A stretch of 7,898 nucleotides of DNA from Thermoplasmata archaeon (lineage in GTDB: Archaea; Thermoplasmatota; DAOVMN01), in NCBI GenBank assembly GCA_030630685.1, contig DAOVMN010000090.1, positions 1-7,898 on the forward strand. The letters are read 5' to 3'. The notes beneath the pieces were generated by a model. It was given only the letters and a program-made list of their open reading frames with translations, was not told the origin of the DNA and did not search any database. Positions 6,986-7,898 of the stretch are shown here, piece after piece (positions within the stretch are counted from its first letter, which is position 1; each line of letters begins with the position of its first letter). Made by a program: the position numbers and the translations under genes.

Positions 6986-7738
6986 GTGATAACCATCGTG
7001 GGAACAGGGCACATATTCGACCTCTCCTCACGGATCTACCGCCTTGTCCAGGGCCTGGGTCCCGAGGTTGTGGCAGTGGAACTCGACAAAAAACGTCATC
7101 GCATCCTCGAGACGGAACGAAGAAACAGGGAAAGAGGGATCTCCACAGAGGTCTCCCTGAGGATGCTGTTTCGCCCCTCGCCCGTCCCCTTCCGGTACAG
7201 GCTTTTAGCCTATTTCCAGAGAAAGTTTGCTGCAGCCAACAATGTCCTTCCGGGAGAGGAGATGCTCTCGGCTATCGACGCAGCCAGGTCGATCGGGGCA
7301 AAGATCGCGCTCATTGACAGGGACATAAACAAGACCTTGAGGTCTTTCAACAATGCCATGTCGCTCTTCGAGAAGCTCAAATTCTACTCTGCCCTTATCA
7401 CTGGCTTATCGGGCCTGGGCATCAGGAAGGAGACGATCGGGGGACAGATAGAGAGGATAGAGAAGGATTACGATTCCGTTATTCTCGAGATCGGCGAGCA
7501 GTTCCCGGGATTGAAGAGGGCGTTAATAGACGAGAGGGATCGGCACATGACCCTTGCATTGATGGACCTGAACAGGACCTTTGAAAGCATCCTCGCCTTT
7601 GTGGGGGATGCCCATGTCGAAGGCATCAAAAGGCTGCTGGAAAAGAATGGGATCCAGCCGGAGACCATTCATCTTCATTCATTCATGCACCACACGGTGC
7701 CGCAGGGCACCAACTCCGTCAATTTCAGCATAGATTGA
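6986..7738 (+). CDS. TraB/PrgY-family protein, short form without membrane domain
   Basis: TraB/PrgY/TIKI-type protein of 250 residues starting with GTG. The family is defined by two GxxH motifs and conserved acidic residues, and its TIKI branch acts as a metal-dependent protease. Visible here are G6-T-G-H9, VAVELD (Glu32), a GEEM segment (90-93), LIDRDI (109-114), DERDRHM (182-188) and the second motif G207-D-A-H210, so the catalytic-type set looks complete. TraB/PrgY relatives often continue into C-terminal membrane segments; this protein stops about 40 residues after the second GxxH and has none. Its last 20 codons lie antisense to the end of the neighbouring FAH-family gene, so the tail may be a replacement for a lost C terminus. 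It is the last gene of the RND2 unit. The role in this setting is unknown; proteolysis or peptide inactivation is a family-based guess. Confidence 0.88.
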   Translation: MITIVGTGHIFDLSSRIYRLVQGLGPEVVAVELDKKRHRILETERRNRERGISTEVSLRMLFRPSPVPFRYRLLAYFQRKFAAANNVLPGEEMLSAIDAARSIGAKIALIDRDINKTLRSFNNAMSLFEKLKFYSALITGLSGLGIRKETIGGQIERIEKDYDSVILEIGEQFPGLKRALIDERDRHMTLALMDLNRTFESILAFVGDAHVEGIKRLLEKNGIQPETIHLHSFMHHTVPQGTNSVNFSID

Positions 7739-7898
7739 GTCCCCCGCTCTGATTTCCGAAACCCCCGACGGAGTGCCCGTGGCAATGATGTCTCCTCTCT
7801 TCAGTGTCATGATCCTGGAAAGGAAGGAAATCAGGTACCCCACCCCGAACAGCATACTCGAGGTGGAGCCGTGCTGTCGTACCTCCCCGTTAACCTCC
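7679..7898 (-). CDS. Fumarylacetoacetate hydrolase (FAH) family protein, C-terminal 72 residues
   Basis: A minus-strand frame is open from the right edge to a TGA at 7681-7679. It encodes the conserved end of an FAH-fold enzyme. Visible landmarks are EVNGEVRQHGSTSSM, then a YLISFLSRIMTLKRGDIIATG segment, GTPSGV and GDSIYAEIDGVGALRHRVV, matching the family's usual order of G-T-P-x-G-V followed by GD and EIDGVG. Family members are metal-dependent hydrolases, decarboxylases or isomerases acting on oxo-acids such as acylpyruvates. The metal-binding acidic residues are upstream, outside the window, so the reaction cannot be narrowed. The gene converges on the TraB-type gene and overlaps its last 60 bases, with no terminator in between. 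Confidence 0.88.
   Translation of the reverse strand, partial: EVNGEVRQHGSTSSMLFGVGYLISFLSRIMTLKRGDIIATGTPSGVSEIRAGDSIYAEIDGVGALRHRVVHE

Overview
The window looks archaeal, most likely from a euryarchaeon, possibly a Thermoplasmata-type lineage. The evidence is two large RND/MMPL proteins of the largely archaeal HAE3 type, ribosome binding sites of the AGGTGAT type, a BRE/TATA-like promoter at 3896-3910, and a compact layout with moderate GC. The assignment to a lineage is inference; no rRNA or other marker gene is present.

Layout. (1) 2-1981 (+): the 3' part of an RND/MMPL transporter gene, here called RND1. Its reading frame is open through the left edge, so the gene starts outside the window. 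(2) 1982-3637 (+): a radical SAM protein with a cobalamin-binding-like N-terminal domain. Its ATG directly follows the RND1 stop codon, so the two genes are almost certainly one operon. (3) 3638-3972: a 335-base gap. Its left half is an inverted-repeat element (3648-3820) built around degenerate ACACGGAT-type units; its right half is AT-rich and carries a likely promoter. (4) 3973-6975 (+): a complete 1000-residue RND/MMPL protein, RND2. (5) 6986-7738 (+): a TraB/PrgY-type protein that starts with GTG, with an SD touching the RND2 stop codon. (6) 7679-7898 (-): the C-terminal end of a fumarylacetoacetate-hydrolase-family gene. It converges on the TraB gene and overlaps it by 60 bases.

How the genes may work together. 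Two paralogous RND pumps flank a B12-type radical SAM enzyme. A plausible but unproven reading is an envelope-lipid or hydrophobic-metabolite module: the radical SAM enzyme modifies a molecule and the RND proteins move it across or out of the membrane. The most striking protein-level observation is that each RND protein keeps the proton-relay aspartate in only one of its two membrane halves, and it is the opposite half in each. RND1 has Asp in the first half and Thr in the second; RND2 has Ser in the first and Asp in the second. The most striking DNA-level observation is the intergenic hairpin, whose A-C mismatches on the + strand all become G-U wobble pairs in a minus-strand RNA.
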